Source: Chitinophaga pinensis
Lineage (GTDB): Bacteria > Bacteroidota > Bacteroidia > NS11-12g > UBA955
Direction of reading: 5' to 3'
Assembly: GCA_945888525.1 (NCBI GenBank)
Contig: CAMDAF010000018.1
Coordinates: 1-44,995 of the forward strand
DNA: 44,995 nucleotides
Position 1 is the first letter of the stretch; each line of letters starts with the position of its first letter. A program made the translations under genes and the position numbers. This document shows, one piece after another, positions 8,611-18,008 of the stretch. The notes under the pieces are model-generated. The model saw nothing but the letters and a program-made list of their open reading frames with translations. It was not told where the DNA came from and searched no databases.

Positions 8611-9626
8611 TGCAAATGCCAGAATTGGTTTTTACAAAAACCATCTCGGAATCTTTGAGGCAGTATTGCGCACTAAGTAAGATTACAAATGCAATAGTCT
8701 TATGCGACACCAATACTCAAAGGTGTTGTTTGCCACTTATTGCCGAATTGAACCTTCCAGTCATCGAATGTGAAGCTGGCGAAAATTCAAAATCTTTTGA
8801 AGAAGTTATTCGAATAATCGATAAGTTAATTGATTTAAAGGCGGACAGACAAACCGTATTGATAAATCTTGGAGGTGGCATGGTAACTGATTTGGGCGGC
8901 TTTGTAGCTTCAATCTATAAAAGGGGTATTCCATTTATAAACATCCCAACAAGTTTGTTAGGAATGGTAGATGCAGGCATTGGGGGTAAAACAGGCATAG
9001 ACTATTTGAACTATAAAAATATTGTAGGGGTATTCAAACAAGCCAACGCGATTTTTATTTCTACAGAATTTTTGAAGACATTGCCGGAAGAAGACTATAA
9101 GAGCGCTTGGAGTGAGATTATTAAAACTGCAGCTGTTGCCAATGAATCGCTGTTCGAATTAATAGAGTCAGATGGCAATTTAGATGAGATCATAAAACAA
9201 TGTGCTTTAACAAAATCAGAATTGGTTGAAAGGGATTTTATGGATCAAAATGTAAGACAATTGTTGAATTTTGGGCATACTTTCGGGCATGCTTATGAAT
9301 CATATTTCTTAGAAATTGATAAACCAATTAAGCACGGTTTTGCTGTTGCATATGGCATGCGGATTGAGCTTAAGATTGCATTGTTTATTAACAATATTTC
9401 AGCAAATGAATTTGAAAGAATAAATAAATTACTGAACGAGAAGCTTGGAGTAGTCGAAGATGGTAATGATTTATTTAATCTCTATTTAAAATACATCGCT
9501 TCAGACAAGAAGAATGTAGATTCTAATGTCATTTTTTCATTGCCAAAATCAATCGGAAAAGGACAATACCAATACAAAGTTTCTATTGAGCAATTAAAGA
9601 AATGGAAAATTGAGGGGATTATATAA
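8610..9626 (+). CDS. aroB: 3-dehydroquinate synthase
   Basis: Converts DAHP to 3-dehydroquinate, the second step of the shikimate pathway, using NAD and a divalent metal. The 338-residue product has the NAD-binding stretch NLGGGMVTDLGGFVASIYKR, GGKTGIDYLNYKNIVG and the metal-binding FGHTFGHAYE. The length is at the short end of normal. Its ATG overlaps the porD stop (TGATG), so it is translated with the bamD operon. No other aromatic-pathway gene is nearby. Confidence 0.95.
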   Translation: MQMPELVFTKTISESLRQYCALSKITNAIVLCDTNTQRCCLPLIAELNLPVIECEAGENSKSFEEVIRIIDKLIDLKADRQTVLINLGGGMVTDLGGFVASIYKRGIPFINIPTSLLGMVDAGIGGKTGIDYLNYKNIVGVFKQANAIFISTEFLKTLPEEDYKSAWSEIIKTAAVANESLFELIESDGNLDEIIKQCALTKSELVERDFMDQNVRQLLNFGHTFGHAYESYFLEIDKPIKHGFAVAYGMRIELKIALFINNISANEFERINKLLNEKLGVVEDGNDLFNLYLKYIASDKKNVDSNVIFSLPKSIGKGQYQYKVSIEQLKKWKIEGII

Positions 9627-9658
9627 AAAAACATCTTTAATTTGCACATTTAAATTTT

Positions 9659-11221
9659 ATGGGTACACAGACTCAAGAAACTATGAATAAAAGAGAAATA
9701 CTAGATCAAAAACGCCAAGAATCTTTGCTAGGTGGTGGTGAAGAAAGAATAAAATCACAGCACGCAAAAGGTAAGTTGACGGCTAGAGAAAGAATCCATT
9801 TTCTAATGGATGAGAATAGCTTCAATGAAATCGGTGCTTTTGTAATGCACAGAAGCAATGACTTTGGAATGCAAAAACAAAAGTTTGCTGGCGATGGAGT
9901 TGTTACAGGATATGGAACCATCTCAGGGCGCTTGGTTTATGTTTTTTCTCAAGATTTTACTGTGTTTGGAGGTTCATTGAGCGAGACACACGCAGAGAAA
10001 ATTTGTAAAATAATGGATTTAGCCATTCAAAATGGTGCTCCAGTTATAGGGTTAAATGATAGTGGTGGTGCAAGAATACAAGAAGGAGTCGTTTCATTGG
10101 GTGGCTATGCAGATATTTTTTATAGAAATACTATAGCCAGTGGAGTAATTCCTCAGATATCAGCAATTATGGGCCCTTGTGCTGGTGGGGCTGTATATTC
10201 ACCTGCTATCACAGATTTTATCGGAATGGTTGAAAACACAAGTTATATGTTTGTTACAGGACCAAATGTTGTGAAAACTGTGACTAATGAGGAAGTAAGT
10301 AGTGAGCAATTAGGCGGCGCATCTGTGCATTCTTCAAAATCTGGTGTCGCTCACTTTTCGTTTGCCAATGAAATTGATTGTTTAAGCAGTTTGAAAAAAT
10401 TACTTAGTTATGTTCCTCAAAATTGTGAAGAAAAAGCACCAATGCTGCCTTATCAAGCGGCCAACGAGACCAGGGAGCAATTAAAGAATATAATTCCTGA
10501 AAATGCAAATCAACCATACGATATGCGCGAGGTCATTGAAGGTTTGGTTGATGAAGCAAGTTTTTTTGAAGTACACAAGAATTTTGCAGAAAACATATTG
10601 GTTGGATTTGCGCGTTTAGCCGGAAGAAGTATTGGCATAGTGGCAAATAATCCTTCCTCTTTGGCGGGTGTTTTAGACGTTAATTCATCAACAAAAGCAG
10701 CAAGATTTGTAAGATTCTGTGACGCCTTCAATATACCTCTTTTGGTATTAGAGGATGTTCCAGGCTTTTTGCCGGGAACAGATCAAGAATGGAATGCAAT
10801 TATTACCAATGGCGCTAAATTACTATATGCTTTTAGCGAAGCCACCGTGCCTAGAATTACAGTAATAACCAGAAAGGCCTATGGCGGGGCTTATGATGTA
10901 ATGAACAGCAAACATATTGGTGCTGATATGAATTATGCTTGGCCAAGTGCTGAGATAGCAGTAATGGGAGCAAAAGGTGCAGCTGAAATTATCTTTAAAA
11001 AGGAAATTTCAAATGCAGACAATCCTGATCAAGCTTGGAAAGAAAAAGAAGCTGAATACGCTGAGATTTTTGCGAACCCATATAGAGCTGCTGAACGCGG
11101 TTTTATTGATGACGTTATTTATCCAGAAGAAACCAGATCAAGATTAATAACAGCGTTTTCTATGCTTGAAAATAAAGTTAAAAATCTACCTAGAAAGAAA
11201 CACGGCAACATTCCATTATAA
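9659..11221 (+). CDS. pccB: Acyl-CoA carboxylase carboxyltransferase (beta) subunit, propionyl-CoA carboxylase type
   Basis: Transfers carboxyl from carboxybiotin to an acyl-CoA, usually propionyl-CoA, giving methylmalonyl-CoA. The 520-residue protein has the tandem crotonase-like carboxyltransferase halves: [16 protein letters not shown] and [16 protein letters not shown] in the first, [19 protein letters not shown] in the second, ending with the basic RKKHGNIPL tail common in the family. No biotin carboxylase or biotin carrier gene is adjacent. The substrate is inferred: methylmalonyl-CoA decarboxylase or another acyl-CoA carboxylase beta subunit would look alike. The cobalamin adenosyltransferase at 21314 fits a B12-dependent methylmalonyl-CoA route. 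It begins 32 nt after aroB, with the glycosyltransferase gene 5 nt downstream. Confidence 0.9.
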   Translation: MGTQTQETMNKREILDQKRQESLLGGGEERIKSQHAKGKLTARERIHFLMDENSFNEIGAFVMHRSNDFGMQKQKFAGDGVVTGYGTISGRLVYVFSQDFTVFGGSLSETHAEKICKIMDLAIQNGAPVIGLNDSGGARIQEGVVSLGGYADIFYRNTIASGVIPQISAIMGPCAGGAVYSPAITDFIGMVENTSYMFVTGPNVVKTVTNEEVSSEQLGGASVHSSKSGVAHFSFANEIDCLSSLKKLLSYVPQNCEEKAPMLPYQAANETREQLKNIIPENANQPYDMREVIEGLVDEASFFEVHKNFAENILVGFARLAGRSIGIVANNPSSLAGVLDVNSSTKAARFVRFCDAFNIPLLVLEDVPGFLPGTDQEWNAIITNGAKLLYAFSEATVPRITVITRKAYGGAYDVMNSKHIGADMNYAWPSAEIAVMGAKGAAEIIFKKEISNADNPDQAWKEKEAEYAEIFANPYRAAERGFIDDVIYPEETRSRLITAFSMLENKVKNLPRKKHGNIPL

Positions 11222-11226
11222 ATTCA

Positions 11227-12168
11227 ATGAAGTTAATATCAATTGTCGTCCCTTGCTTTAATGAGCAGGAAGTTTTTGACGAAACCTACAAACGTCTAAC
11301 AGAAACTTTCGAGCATTTAGACAAAAGTAAATATACTTATGAAATCATATTTGTAAACGATGGAAGCAAAGACAATACAATTGACTTAATTCAGAAGGTT
11401 ATTAACTCAGATTCTCGGGTTAAGGGAATTAATTTTTCCAGGAATTTTGGACACCAAATAGCAATTACTGCTGGTTTGGATAATTGCAAGGGGGATGCAG
11501 CGGTGGTTATTGATGCTGATTTACAAGACCCCCCAAGTGTTATATTAGAAATGGTAAAAAAATGGGAAGAGGGCTATGATGTTATTTTTGGTAAAAGAAG
11601 AGAAAGGGCTGGGGAAAGCACTTTTAAGCTTTTAACTGCTAAATGGTTTTATCGTTTCATCAACCGCTTAAGCGATGTTGATATGCCCCTTGATACGGGT
11701 GATTTTAGGTTAATGGATCGCAATGCCCTTAATCAATTCTTGAAAATGCGGGAAACTTATCGTTTTGTAAGAGGTATGGTCGCATGGATAGGGTTTAGGC
11801 AGACTTTTGTTGAGTACGACAGGGAGAGTAGATTTGCCGGAACGACTAAATATCCATTGAAGAAAATGTTGCGCCTAGCCAGTGACGCAATATTGTCATT
11901 TTCAAATACACCATTAAAAGTTGCAACTTTTGTTGGCTTTATAACCTCAATTGGCGCATTTTTTGGAATAATATACTCCTTGTATATGCGGCTGTTTACC
12001 GATGATTTTGTGGAAGGTTGGACCTTGCTTATGATTTCTGTTTTGCTCATAGGAGGTATTATTTTATTGGTTTTAGGCATTATCGGCGAATATGTTGGTA
12101 GGATTTACGGAGAGATAAAACAAAGACCGCTTTATATTATACAAGATAAGTTAGGATTTGATAAATAA
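11227..12168 (+). CDS. Polyprenyl-phosphate glycosyltransferase, GT2/DPM1-like, with two C-terminal membrane helices
   Basis: The 313-residue protein has the GT-A fold signature of family 2: SIVVPCFNEQ near the N-terminus, FVNDGSKDNT, then DADLQDPP as the metal/nucleotide-sugar motif. Two hydrophobic helices follow at about 230-255 and 265-290. This arrangement (GtrB/ArnC/DPM1-like) transfers a sugar from a nucleotide donor to undecaprenyl phosphate at the inner membrane, for later use on the periplasmic side. The donor sugar cannot be deduced. It begins 5 nt after pccB and ends 5 nt before the FAD oxidoreductase; the tight pair suggests a shared glycolipid or surface-glycan step. Confidence 0.88.
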   Translation: MKLISIVVPCFNEQEVFDETYKRLTETFEHLDKSKYTYEIIFVNDGSKDNTIDLIQKVINSDSRVKGINFSRNFGHQIAITAGLDNCKGDAAVVIDADLQDPPSVILEMVKKWEEGYDVIFGKRRERAGESTFKLLTAKWFYRFINRLSDVDMPLDTGDFRLMDRNALNQFLKMRETYRFVRGMVAWIGFRQTFVEYDRESRFAGTTKYPLKKMLRLASDAILSFSNTPLKVATFVGFITSIGAFFGIIYSLYMRLFTDDFVEGWTLLMISVLLIGGIILLVLGIIGEYVGRIYGEIKQRPLYIIQDKLGFDK

Positions 12169-12173
12169 ATAGA

Positions 12174-13481
12174 ATGTCAAGGAAGTCAATAATTATAGTT
12201 GGGGCAGGATTTACCGGCCTAAGTTTGGGTTATTATTTAGCTAAAGCAGGATGGAAAGTTGATATTTTTGAAAAAGATTCTGAGCCAGGAGGATTGGCAG
12301 GTTCTTTCAAAGTTGAAGGCGAAAATTTAGAGAAATTTTACCACCATTGGTTTACCAATGACCTACACATAATGAATTTAATCAAAGAATTGGATTGTGA
12401 AGACCATATTGTGATTAGACCGACAAGAACGGGAATGTATTATGCAAATAATTTTTTCAAATTAAGCTCTCCATTAGACCTATTAAAATTTAATCCTCTA
12501 AGCTTTATTAATAGAATTAGACTTGGCTTTGTTGTATTGGCGGTGCGGATTGTGAATGATTGGAAAAAGTTAGAAAACATTACTGCAAAAGACTGGCTGA
12601 TTAAGATTTGTGGCAAACAAGGATATACAGTAGTTTGGGAGCCTTTGCTAAAAGGGAAATTTGGAAGATACGCTGAGACTGTTTCTGCAGTTTGGTTTTG
12701 GAATAAATTGAAATTAAGAGGCGGAAGTAGAGGAGAAAAAGGAAAAGAAAATCTAGCCTATTATAAAGGAGGATTTGCTTCTCTAGCTGAATCAGTAGCA
12801 AATAAAATAGTCGAATTTGGTGGCACAATTAGATACAACACTGAGGTTTTATCTGTAAATAACGAATCAACTTTAATGTTAGCAGATGGAAGTGTTGTAA
12901 GCGCTGATAAAACAGTTTTAACAGCTCCATTGCCAATTATTGCTAAGATATTGGATGGTTCTGTAGACCCATCATATATTGAACAAATAAAGCAAATACA
13001 ATATATTGGAAATATATGTTTGACTTTGGAGTTAAATCGCAGTTTGAGTGAAATCTATTGGTTAAATGTAAATGACCCAGGATTTCCTTTTGTCGGGATA
13101 ATAGAACATACCAATTTTGAGCCAATAGAGACTTATAAAGGACGTCACATAGTTTATTTGTCTAAATACCTGCCAACCGATGAAACATTATATAATATGA
13201 GTGAGGAAGAGTTTTTCGAGTACGCCATTCCTTACATTCAAAAAATGTTTCCAGACTTTCAAAAGGATTGGGTTTTGGATTATCATGTATGGAAAGAGGC
13301 TTATTCTCAACCATTGGTTACAAAACATTACAGTAAAATCATTCCAGGTTTTAAGACTCCATTATCAGGTGTTTATATCAATACAATGGCCCAGATTTAT
13401 CCAGAGGATAGGGGCACAAACTATGCTGTAAGAGAGGGTAGACTTATGGCAGAACGTTTTTTGAATAAAGAACTGGATTGA
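12174..13481 (+). CDS. NAD(P)/FAD-dependent amine-oxidase-like oxidoreductase
   Basis: The 435-residue protein starts with a Rossmann FAD-binding motif, IIIVGAGFTGLSLGYYLAKA, followed by FEKDSEPGGLAGSF, the second part of the flavin site in the protoporphyrinogen oxidase/phytoene desaturase/UDP-galactopyranose mutase superfamily. TMAQIYPEDRGTNYAVREG near the C-terminus is the usual FAD-closing segment. Substrate unknown. Members of this subgroup often sit beside GT2 glycosyltransferases in polysaccharide loci, as here, so a sugar- or polyprenol-linked substrate is a reasonable inference. No signal peptide or obvious membrane helix. Confidence 0.82.
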   Translation: MSRKSIIIVGAGFTGLSLGYYLAKAGWKVDIFEKDSEPGGLAGSFKVEGENLEKFYHHWFTNDLHIMNLIKELDCEDHIVIRPTRTGMYYANNFFKLSSPLDLLKFNPLSFINRIRLGFVVLAVRIVNDWKKLENITAKDWLIKICGKQGYTVVWEPLLKGKFGRYAETVSAVWFWNKLKLRGGSRGEKGKENLAYYKGGFASLAESVANKIVEFGGTIRYNTEVLSVNNESTLMLADGSVVSADKTVLTAPLPIIAKILDGSVDPSYIEQIKQIQYIGNICLTLELNRSLSEIYWLNVNDPGFPFVGIIEHTNFEPIETYKGRHIVYLSKYLPTDETLYNMSEEEFFEYAIPYIQKMFPDFQKDWVLDYHVWKEAYSQPLVTKHYSKIIPGFKTPLSGVYINTMAQIYPEDRGTNYAVREGRLMAERFLNKELD

Positions 13482-13509
13482 GAATTTCTACCATGAATAT
13501 TAAAATACG

Positions 13510-13532
13510 AATCTCAAATTGAGTTTGAGATT
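13510..13532. repeat. Inverted repeat after the FAD oxidoreductase gene
   Basis: AATCTCAAA (13510-13518) and TTTGAGATT (13524-13532) form a 9 bp perfect stem with a 5 nt loop, 29 nt after the stop. There is no T-run, so it is a possible factor-dependent terminator or mRNA-end stabiliser rather than a classical intrinsic terminator. Confidence 0.45.
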
Positions 13533-13653
13533 GTCATTAAATGTTCATTTTTCAAATAATTTTTGAAAACCATGAAACGTTTTTGAATTTAATACGTCTA
13601 ATATTTAAATAAGGCACAATAATTGACTTATTAATTGTGTTAAAACTATAAAC

Positions 13654-13761
13654 ATGAGCACCGAAAAAAAATATCCGAAAGTGCGCAGCCGTAAAAAAGG
13701 CTTAGAAAAACCTGTGCGGAAAGACGGCAATGGCGTTAAACAAGGTCCTGCAGGCGTTTAA
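13654..13761 (+). CDS. Possible 35-residue basic protein
   Basis: An ATG at 13654 opens a short frame reading MSTEKKYPKVRSRKKGLEK, then PVRKDGNGVKQGPAGV, ending at a TAA whose last base is next to the prfA stop codon on the other strand. The product is strongly basic (about 11 Lys/Arg of 35) with a glycine-rich end, like small nucleic-acid-binding proteins. The ORF is clearly more GC-rich than the intergenic DNA before it, which favours a real gene. No family is recognised. Against it: very short, no clear TAnnTTTG promoter, no visible homologue. Confidence 0.45.
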   Translation: MSTEKKYPKVRSRKKGLEKPVRKDGNGVKQGPAGV

Positions 13762-14835
13762 TTAATCTACGCTGCCTTCTTGCATTCTATCTGCATTTTC
13801 GGCCACTTTTAAGGCGTCAATCATGTCTTGTATTCCGCCACCCAGAAAACTATCTAAAGAATAGACAGTCATATTGATCCTATGATCTGTCACGCGGCTT
13901 TGAGGAAAATTGTATGTTCTGATTTTTGCACTCCTATCACCACTTGATACCAATGTTTTTCTTTTGCTTGCTATTTTCGAATTATGCTCTTCCAAAGCAC
14001 GTTCATAAAGCTTAGTTCTAAGCATCTGCATAGCCCTTTCTCTATTGCCTAATTGAGACCTTTCAACTTGACAAACAACGACAATTCCTGAGGGTCTATG
14101 CGTTAATTGCACTTTGGTTTCAACCTTGTTCACATTTTGACCGCCTGCACCTCCACTTCTACTGGTTTGTAAATCAATATCAGCCGGGTTTAATTGAACA
14201 TCAACTTCTTCTGCTTCTGGCATCACAGCAACCGTTGCTGCTGAAGTATGCACTCTTCCGGCGCTTTCTGTTTTGGGTACCCTCTGAACGCGGTGTACAC
14301 CACTTTCATATTTCATGTCACCGTATACATTGCTGCCGGTAACTTCTAAAATAACTTCTTTATATCCGCCTGCAGTGCCTTCACTTTCATCTAAAACTTC
14401 TACTTTCCATCCCCTGTTTTCACAATAGCGCATGTACATTTTCATAAGGTCTCCAGCAAATAAACTTGCTTCATCTCCACCAGTTCCTGCCCTAATCTCT
14501 ACAATCGCGTTTTTAGCATCTTCTGGGTCTTTTGGAATAAGGAGTAATCTAATTTTATCTTCTAAAGGCCCAATCTTAGCTTCCATTTCTTCAGCCTCCA
14601 TTCTCGCCATTTCTTTTAGTTCTTGGTCCTTTTCATTGACAATGATGTCCTTCGCCTGTTGGTGGTAATTTAAGACTGTTTTGTATTCATTTGCTGTATC
14701 GACAACTTCTTTCAAGTCACTGTACTCTTTGTTGAGTTGAGTGAATCTTTTCATGTCTTGCATGGTTTCTGAATTACTTAGAAGCAATTCAACTTCTTTG
14801 AATCTCGCCTCTATGGCGTCAAATTTATCTAACAT
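13762..14835 (-). CDS. prfA: Peptide chain release factor 1
   Basis: Recognises UAA/UAG stop codons and triggers peptide release. In the 357-residue product the peptide-release motif GGQ is at 231-233 within [15 protein letters not shown]. The codon-recognition tripeptide is PKT (187-189, a PxT), which assigns it to RF1 rather than RF2 (SPF). [16 protein letters not shown] is also RF1-like. It is last in the leftward operon lpxH-propeller-prfA, 24 nt after the preceding gene. Its stop codon abuts that of the small ORF on the opposite strand. Confidence 0.96.
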   Translation of the reverse strand: MLDKFDAIEARFKEVELLLSNSETMQDMKRFTQLNKEYSDLKEVVDTANEYKTVLNYHQQAKDIIVNEKDQELKEMARMEAEEMEAKIGPLEDKIRLLLIPKDPEDAKNAIVEIRAGTGGDEASLFAGDLMKMYMRYCENRGWKVEVLDESEGTAGGYKEVILEVTGSNVYGDMKYESGVHRVQRVPKTESAGRVHTSAATVAVMPEAEEVDVQLNPADIDLQTSRSGGAGGQNVNKVETKVQLTHRPSGIVVVCQVERSQLGNRERAMQMLRTKLYERALEEHNSKIASKRKTLVSSGDRSAKIRTYNFPQSRVTDHRINMTVYSLDSFLGGGIQDMIDALKVAENADRMQEGSVD

Positions 14836-14859
14836 TTTTATTTGGACTTCAGAATGCTT

Positions 14860-15663
14860 TCATTCTAAAATGGAGCGCAAAATTACGAATTCATCTTTTA
14901 AAATGAACAATCTTTCTTTTTCAATTCGAATGCCTTTTGTTCCAAATGGAAGAGTTTGGTTAATTTTCTCCATTTTTAGCATTGATTTGTTGTAGACATA
15001 AATGGAATTGTTTTTTAGAAAGACGATTTTACTGTTTAAGACTTGGAATGACTTTAAGGTATCTATTAAAACAGTTTTGTTGAAATTAGCATATAAATCA
15101 AATTCAAGCAAATTGAAATTATTGAGTAATAATATACTTGAATTAATGTCTAATATTATACTTGGATTAATCTCATTTCCAACAGTGAAGTTATTAAGCG
15201 ATGCACTTTCATTTAGAAGCTTAAGATCTTTGCTGTATTTTTTTAGTTTCTGATCGGACATATCAAACAGCCATATTTGGTTGTCAGAACTCCGAGCTAT
15301 GCATGCTATTTGTGAAATGCCTATGCTTTCTAAATCACATTCACCTCTAATATTTAACATGTTATCTAAAAAGATAATTTTATTCTGATCACGGTAAAAA
15401 ACATATATTTCAAAGGGGTTTCCAGCATCAAAAGAACTAATATTACCTAGGACCTTAAAATTGACAGTAGCTAACTTTTGTCCATTCTTATTATATTTAA
15501 CAATGTCGTTTGTGGGCGTAATAATGTAAAGATTTTCTAAATTGTCACTGCTAATGGTGCTTCCTAAGGGGATTTTGATTGTATCAGTCGATAAACTTTG
15601 TGATTGTATTTGAGAAATACATAGAAACGAAATGCAAACAATTAGTTTATTGATAAATGTCAT
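14860..15663 (-). CDS. Exported hypothetical protein, probable beta-propeller
   Basis: The 267-residue product starts with a signal peptide (NKLIVCISFLCISQIQSQ) and is then made of repeated strand-rich segments such as DNLENLYIITPTNDIVKYN, DNQIWLFDMSDQKLKKYS and NSILLLNNFNLLEFD. The xLYII...IxKY pattern resembles NHL/6-bladed propeller blades. No catalytic motif is seen. Its ATG overlaps the lpxH stop by 4 nt, so the two are translationally coupled. From memory, such propeller-like proteins occur next to lpxH-like genes in other Bacteroidota, but a function in lipid A synthesis is not shown. Confidence 0.7.
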   Translation of the reverse strand: MTFINKLIVCISFLCISQIQSQSLSTDTIKIPLGSTISSDNLENLYIITPTNDIVKYNKNGQKLATVNFKVLGNISSFDAGNPFEIYVFYRDQNKIIFLDNMLNIRGECDLESIGISQIACIARSSDNQIWLFDMSDQKLKKYSKDLKLLNESASLNNFTVGNEINPSIILDINSSILLLNNFNLLEFDLYANFNKTVLIDTLKSFQVLNSKIVFLKNNSIYVYNKSMLKMEKINQTLPFGTKGIRIEKERLFILKDEFVILRSILE

Positions 15664-16457
15664 TGGAATTGTTTTAATTCAAGATTTATGCCATCAAATT
15701 CAGCATAAGTAAAATCATTCACCCACTCGCCCAAATTAATGTATCTTGAGTTGTTTTGAAGCTGTAAGTCTTGCGCCAAATGCCTGTGCCCACAAATGAA
15801 AAAATCAACATGCTTTTTCTTTAACAGCTCTTTGCAATGAATGATTATAAATTCGTTGTCCTCGCCTAGGTATATTTTATCTTTATTTCCTTTGCTTATG
15901 CGGCTTCTACGCGATAAAAAATTGGCCAATCCAACGCCTAAATATGGATGAAGGAAGCCGAATAATTTGACTGAAAGTTTGCTTCTAAAAATTTTCTTGA
16001 TCATTTTATATCCATTATCTCCTGGTCCTATTCCATCGCCATGGTGGATATAAAATCGTTTGCCATTTCTTTCAATTTCTAGCTCATTGCTCACGATTTT
16101 AGCACCTATTTCTTTTTCAAGATATCCAAAGGTCCACATGTCGTGATTTCCTTTAAAGAAAGTAATTTTAATGCCTTGGTCAGACAAATCAGAGAGTTTG
16201 CCTAATAAGCGGGTATAACCTTTTGGAACGACGTGTTTGTATTCAAACCAAAAGTCAAAGACATCCCCTACCAAATATATTTCAGCTGCATTGTGTCGAA
16301 TTGACTCCAGCCACGCACATATTTTCTTTTCTCTTACCAATGAAGACGCATAATTTGGTACACCTAAATGGAAATCTGAAGCGAAGTATATATGTGTTTT
16401 GTTATTCTCCAATTTATATTTTTGTTCAAAGGTTATTGTTTTTACTGAGAAATCCAA
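15660..16457 (-). CDS. lpxH: UDP-2,3-diacylglucosamine diphosphatase, LpxH-like metallophosphoesterase
   Basis: Hydrolyses UDP-2,3-diacylglucosamine to lipid X and UMP in lipid A synthesis, at the cytoplasmic face of the inner membrane. The 265-residue product shows the five calcineurin-like metal motifs in order: FASDFHLG, GDVFDFW, KGNHDMW, HHGDG and GHRH. DFHLG with GDVFDFWFE is characteristic of LpxH and relatives. The only in-frame initiator before the conserved start is a TTG at 16457 (LDFSVKTITF). It heads the leftward operon that continues through the propeller protein to prfA. The 75 bp repeat array begins 79 bp upstream. Confidence 0.88.
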   Translation of the reverse strand: MDFSVKTITFEQKYKLENNKTHIYFASDFHLGVPNYASSLVREKKICAWLESIRHNAAEIYLVGDVFDFWFEYKHVVPKGYTRLLGKLSDLSDQGIKITFFKGNHDMWTFGYLEKEIGAKIVSNELEIERNGKRFYIHHGDGIGPGDNGYKMIKKIFRSKLSVKLFGFLHPYLGVGLANFLSRRSRISKGNKDKIYLGEDNEFIIIHCKELLKKKHVDFFICGHRHLAQDLQLQNNSRYINLGEWVNDFTYAEFDGINLELKQFQ

Positions 16458-16535
16458 TTTTCAATTGCATTAAGCCGCTTATGGATCTTGTGTTTTTTGG
16501 ATCTAAAGGCAATTTTAGGTATTTATTTACTGCGG

Positions 16536-16676
16536 AAGAAAATATAACGATTTGTTGAATACCGTTAAAGGAAGGGATTATTGACATGATCCGTAAGGGG
16601 GCAGTCCTTCAAGAAAAAATAACGATTTGTTGAATACCGTTAGAGGGAAGGGATTATTTCATGATCCGTAAGGGGG
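16536..16676. repeat. Left array of the 75 bp tandem repeat (two units)
   Basis: Unit 1 spans 16536-16610 and unit 2 16611-16676, where it breaks off after AAGGGGG. Each unit begins AAGAAAA.ATAACGATTTG, continues TTGAATACCGTTA, then a GGGATTAT...CATGATCC segment able to pair GGAT with ATCC, and ends CGTAAGGGGG. The same unit recurs at 18009-18130. Not coding in any convincing frame. Function unknown. Confidence 0.85.
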
Positions 16677-16780
16677 ATTAGAATTTATTTGATTTATTTG
16701 ACAATTTGATTATTTAAGCTAAGCGGTCGTTTTTTTGAAATATCAATATAATTCGACTTACAGGTATTTATAGATTTGTA

Positions 16781-16924
16781 TCAGCTTATTTTGAAAAAAT
16801 TTGAATACGCTAAAGATTTTCCAATTGAAGTAATGCTCACATATCTGACGTCTGTTTGAGTAAATCCATTTGTTGTAGCCAACAATATGAAAAATATTGA
16901 TAGAACTGTTTTTAAACTTTTCAC
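16781..16924 (-). CDS. Possible 47-residue exported peptide or gene fragment
   Basis: A GTG at 16924 opens a frame reading VKSLKTVLSIFFILLATTNG then FTQTDVRYVSITSIGKSL, ending at 16781. The N-terminus is an excellent signal peptide (Lys, hydrophobic core, cleavage after the FTQ region), but only about 25 mature residues follow. It lies 26 nt downstream of the Cys-rich exported protein on the same strand. It may be a small secreted peptide or the 5' remnant of a degraded exported-protein gene. CACCAA-GA-TTGGTG, a short hairpin, covers the start codon. Low confidence: no ATG and no recognised homologue. Confidence 0.3.
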   Translation of the reverse strand: MKSLKTVLSIFFILLATTNGFTQTDVRYVSITSIGKSLAYSNFFKIS

Positions 16925-16950
16925 CAAGATTGGTGGCTAAAGTTTAAAAA

Positions 16951-17850
16951 TTATTCTTTGAGTTTCATACAATATTGCTCAGCACATGGTACAGAACAAA
17001 ATATAGTTGGCGCTGAAGTTTTTCCCCATAAACCACCATCCTCAATTTCCGTTGAACAAATCTTATTGGATTTTATTTTAACAGCCGACCCAGTAAACTT
17101 TTTATTACAATGATCACACTCTTTTTCTGATGCCAACCATTCTGCTCTTCTGTTTGTTATATCTTGTAACCTTTCAGTTAGCAGTTGCTCATCAATAATA
17201 CCATAAGTAAACTTATAATATATAGCCGTATAAATAAAAATCGCCTTGAATGGATCATAATATTTATAAGTGCCAATTGGCGAATTATTCGATTTTTGAT
17301 TTGCCGTTAAATCATAGATTTTTCCACAAGAAAATCGAGCAAAGGGTTTAAAACCTTCATCTTTCTTCATATTTTTCGATATCGCTTTAAAAGTATCAAT
17401 ATTATCAATTTCATTCAAATAAATCACAGAATCTACGATTAAAAACAAACTAAACTTTGCGCCATTAGGATAGTCGGCGTTATAGGGTTGCCTTTCTATT
17501 AAATGTGAAATTACAATTGCAGTATCGTTTAGGCGAAAATAGCCAAAACTGTAGTCACTCCCTTTTAATGAACTCCCAGCTCTATCCTGTAAATATATGT
17601 CCTTATAAACCGAAATAAATTCTTTGCCACCTTGATTTATCTTATATTTAACATCTCCATTTTCAATTGCTGATTGAAAAGCAAAAGTTGTCCCACCTAT
17701 TGTTAAAGACGTATTTTTCAATGCAGCGTCTATACCCTCGCTCAAAGCTTTATCAAGTAATTTTATGCCCACATTTTTTAATAGTTGAGCATTTGAAAAT
17801 TGTATATTCAAGCAGAATAATGCAATTGTGATAATTTTTTTAATTTCCAT
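16951..17850 (-). CDS. Exported hypothetical protein with C-terminal Cys-rich (zinc-finger-like) segment
   Basis: I do not recognise the family. From the ATG at 17850 the product is 299 residues and begins MEIKKIITIALFCLNIQFSN followed by AQ, a signal peptide. The body has a strand-rich half (TIGGTTFAFQSAIENGDVKY, YSFGYFRLNDTAIVISHLI) and then a helical stretch around LTERLQDITNRRAEWLASEK. The last 55 residues hold CDHCNKKF, a lone Cys, and CSVPCAEQYC: six cysteines plus His, arranged like a structural zinc site. A TATATTTG -7 element at 17873-17880 supports this start over the in-frame ATG at 17871. It lies alone between the two 75 bp repeat arrays and looks accessory. Confidence 0.75.
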   Translation of the reverse strand: MEIKKIITIALFCLNIQFSNAQLLKNVGIKLLDKALSEGIDAALKNTSLTIGGTTFAFQSAIENGDVKYKINQGGKEFISVYKDIYLQDRAGSSLKGSDYSFGYFRLNDTAIVISHLIERQPYNADYPNGAKFSLFLIVDSVIYLNEIDNIDTFKAISKNMKKDEGFKPFARFSCGKIYDLTANQKSNNSPIGTYKYYDPFKAIFIYTAIYYKFTYGIIDEQLLTERLQDITNRRAEWLASEKECDHCNKKFTGSAVKIKSNKICSTEIEDGGLWGKTSAPTIFCSVPCAEQYCMKLKE

Positions 17851-17872
17851 ATTTTTTAAAAGTAGGCACATT

Positions 17873-17880
17873 CAAATATA
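17873..17880 (-). promoter_or_regulatory. -7 promoter element for the Cys-rich exported protein
   Basis: The minus strand reads TATATTTG, an exact TAnnTTTG match, 22 nt before the ATG at 17850. No TTTG is seen at the usual -33 spacing. Confidence 0.5.
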
Positions 17881-18008
17881 GAATGTATTAACAATATTAA
17901 AACTTTTAGGGGATATTTAAAAGTATTAAATTGTTTTTTTGCAAAATATTTACCGATCTAAAAATAGTGTTCATTAAATCATTGACTTTTTGTATGTTAT
18001 AGACGACA

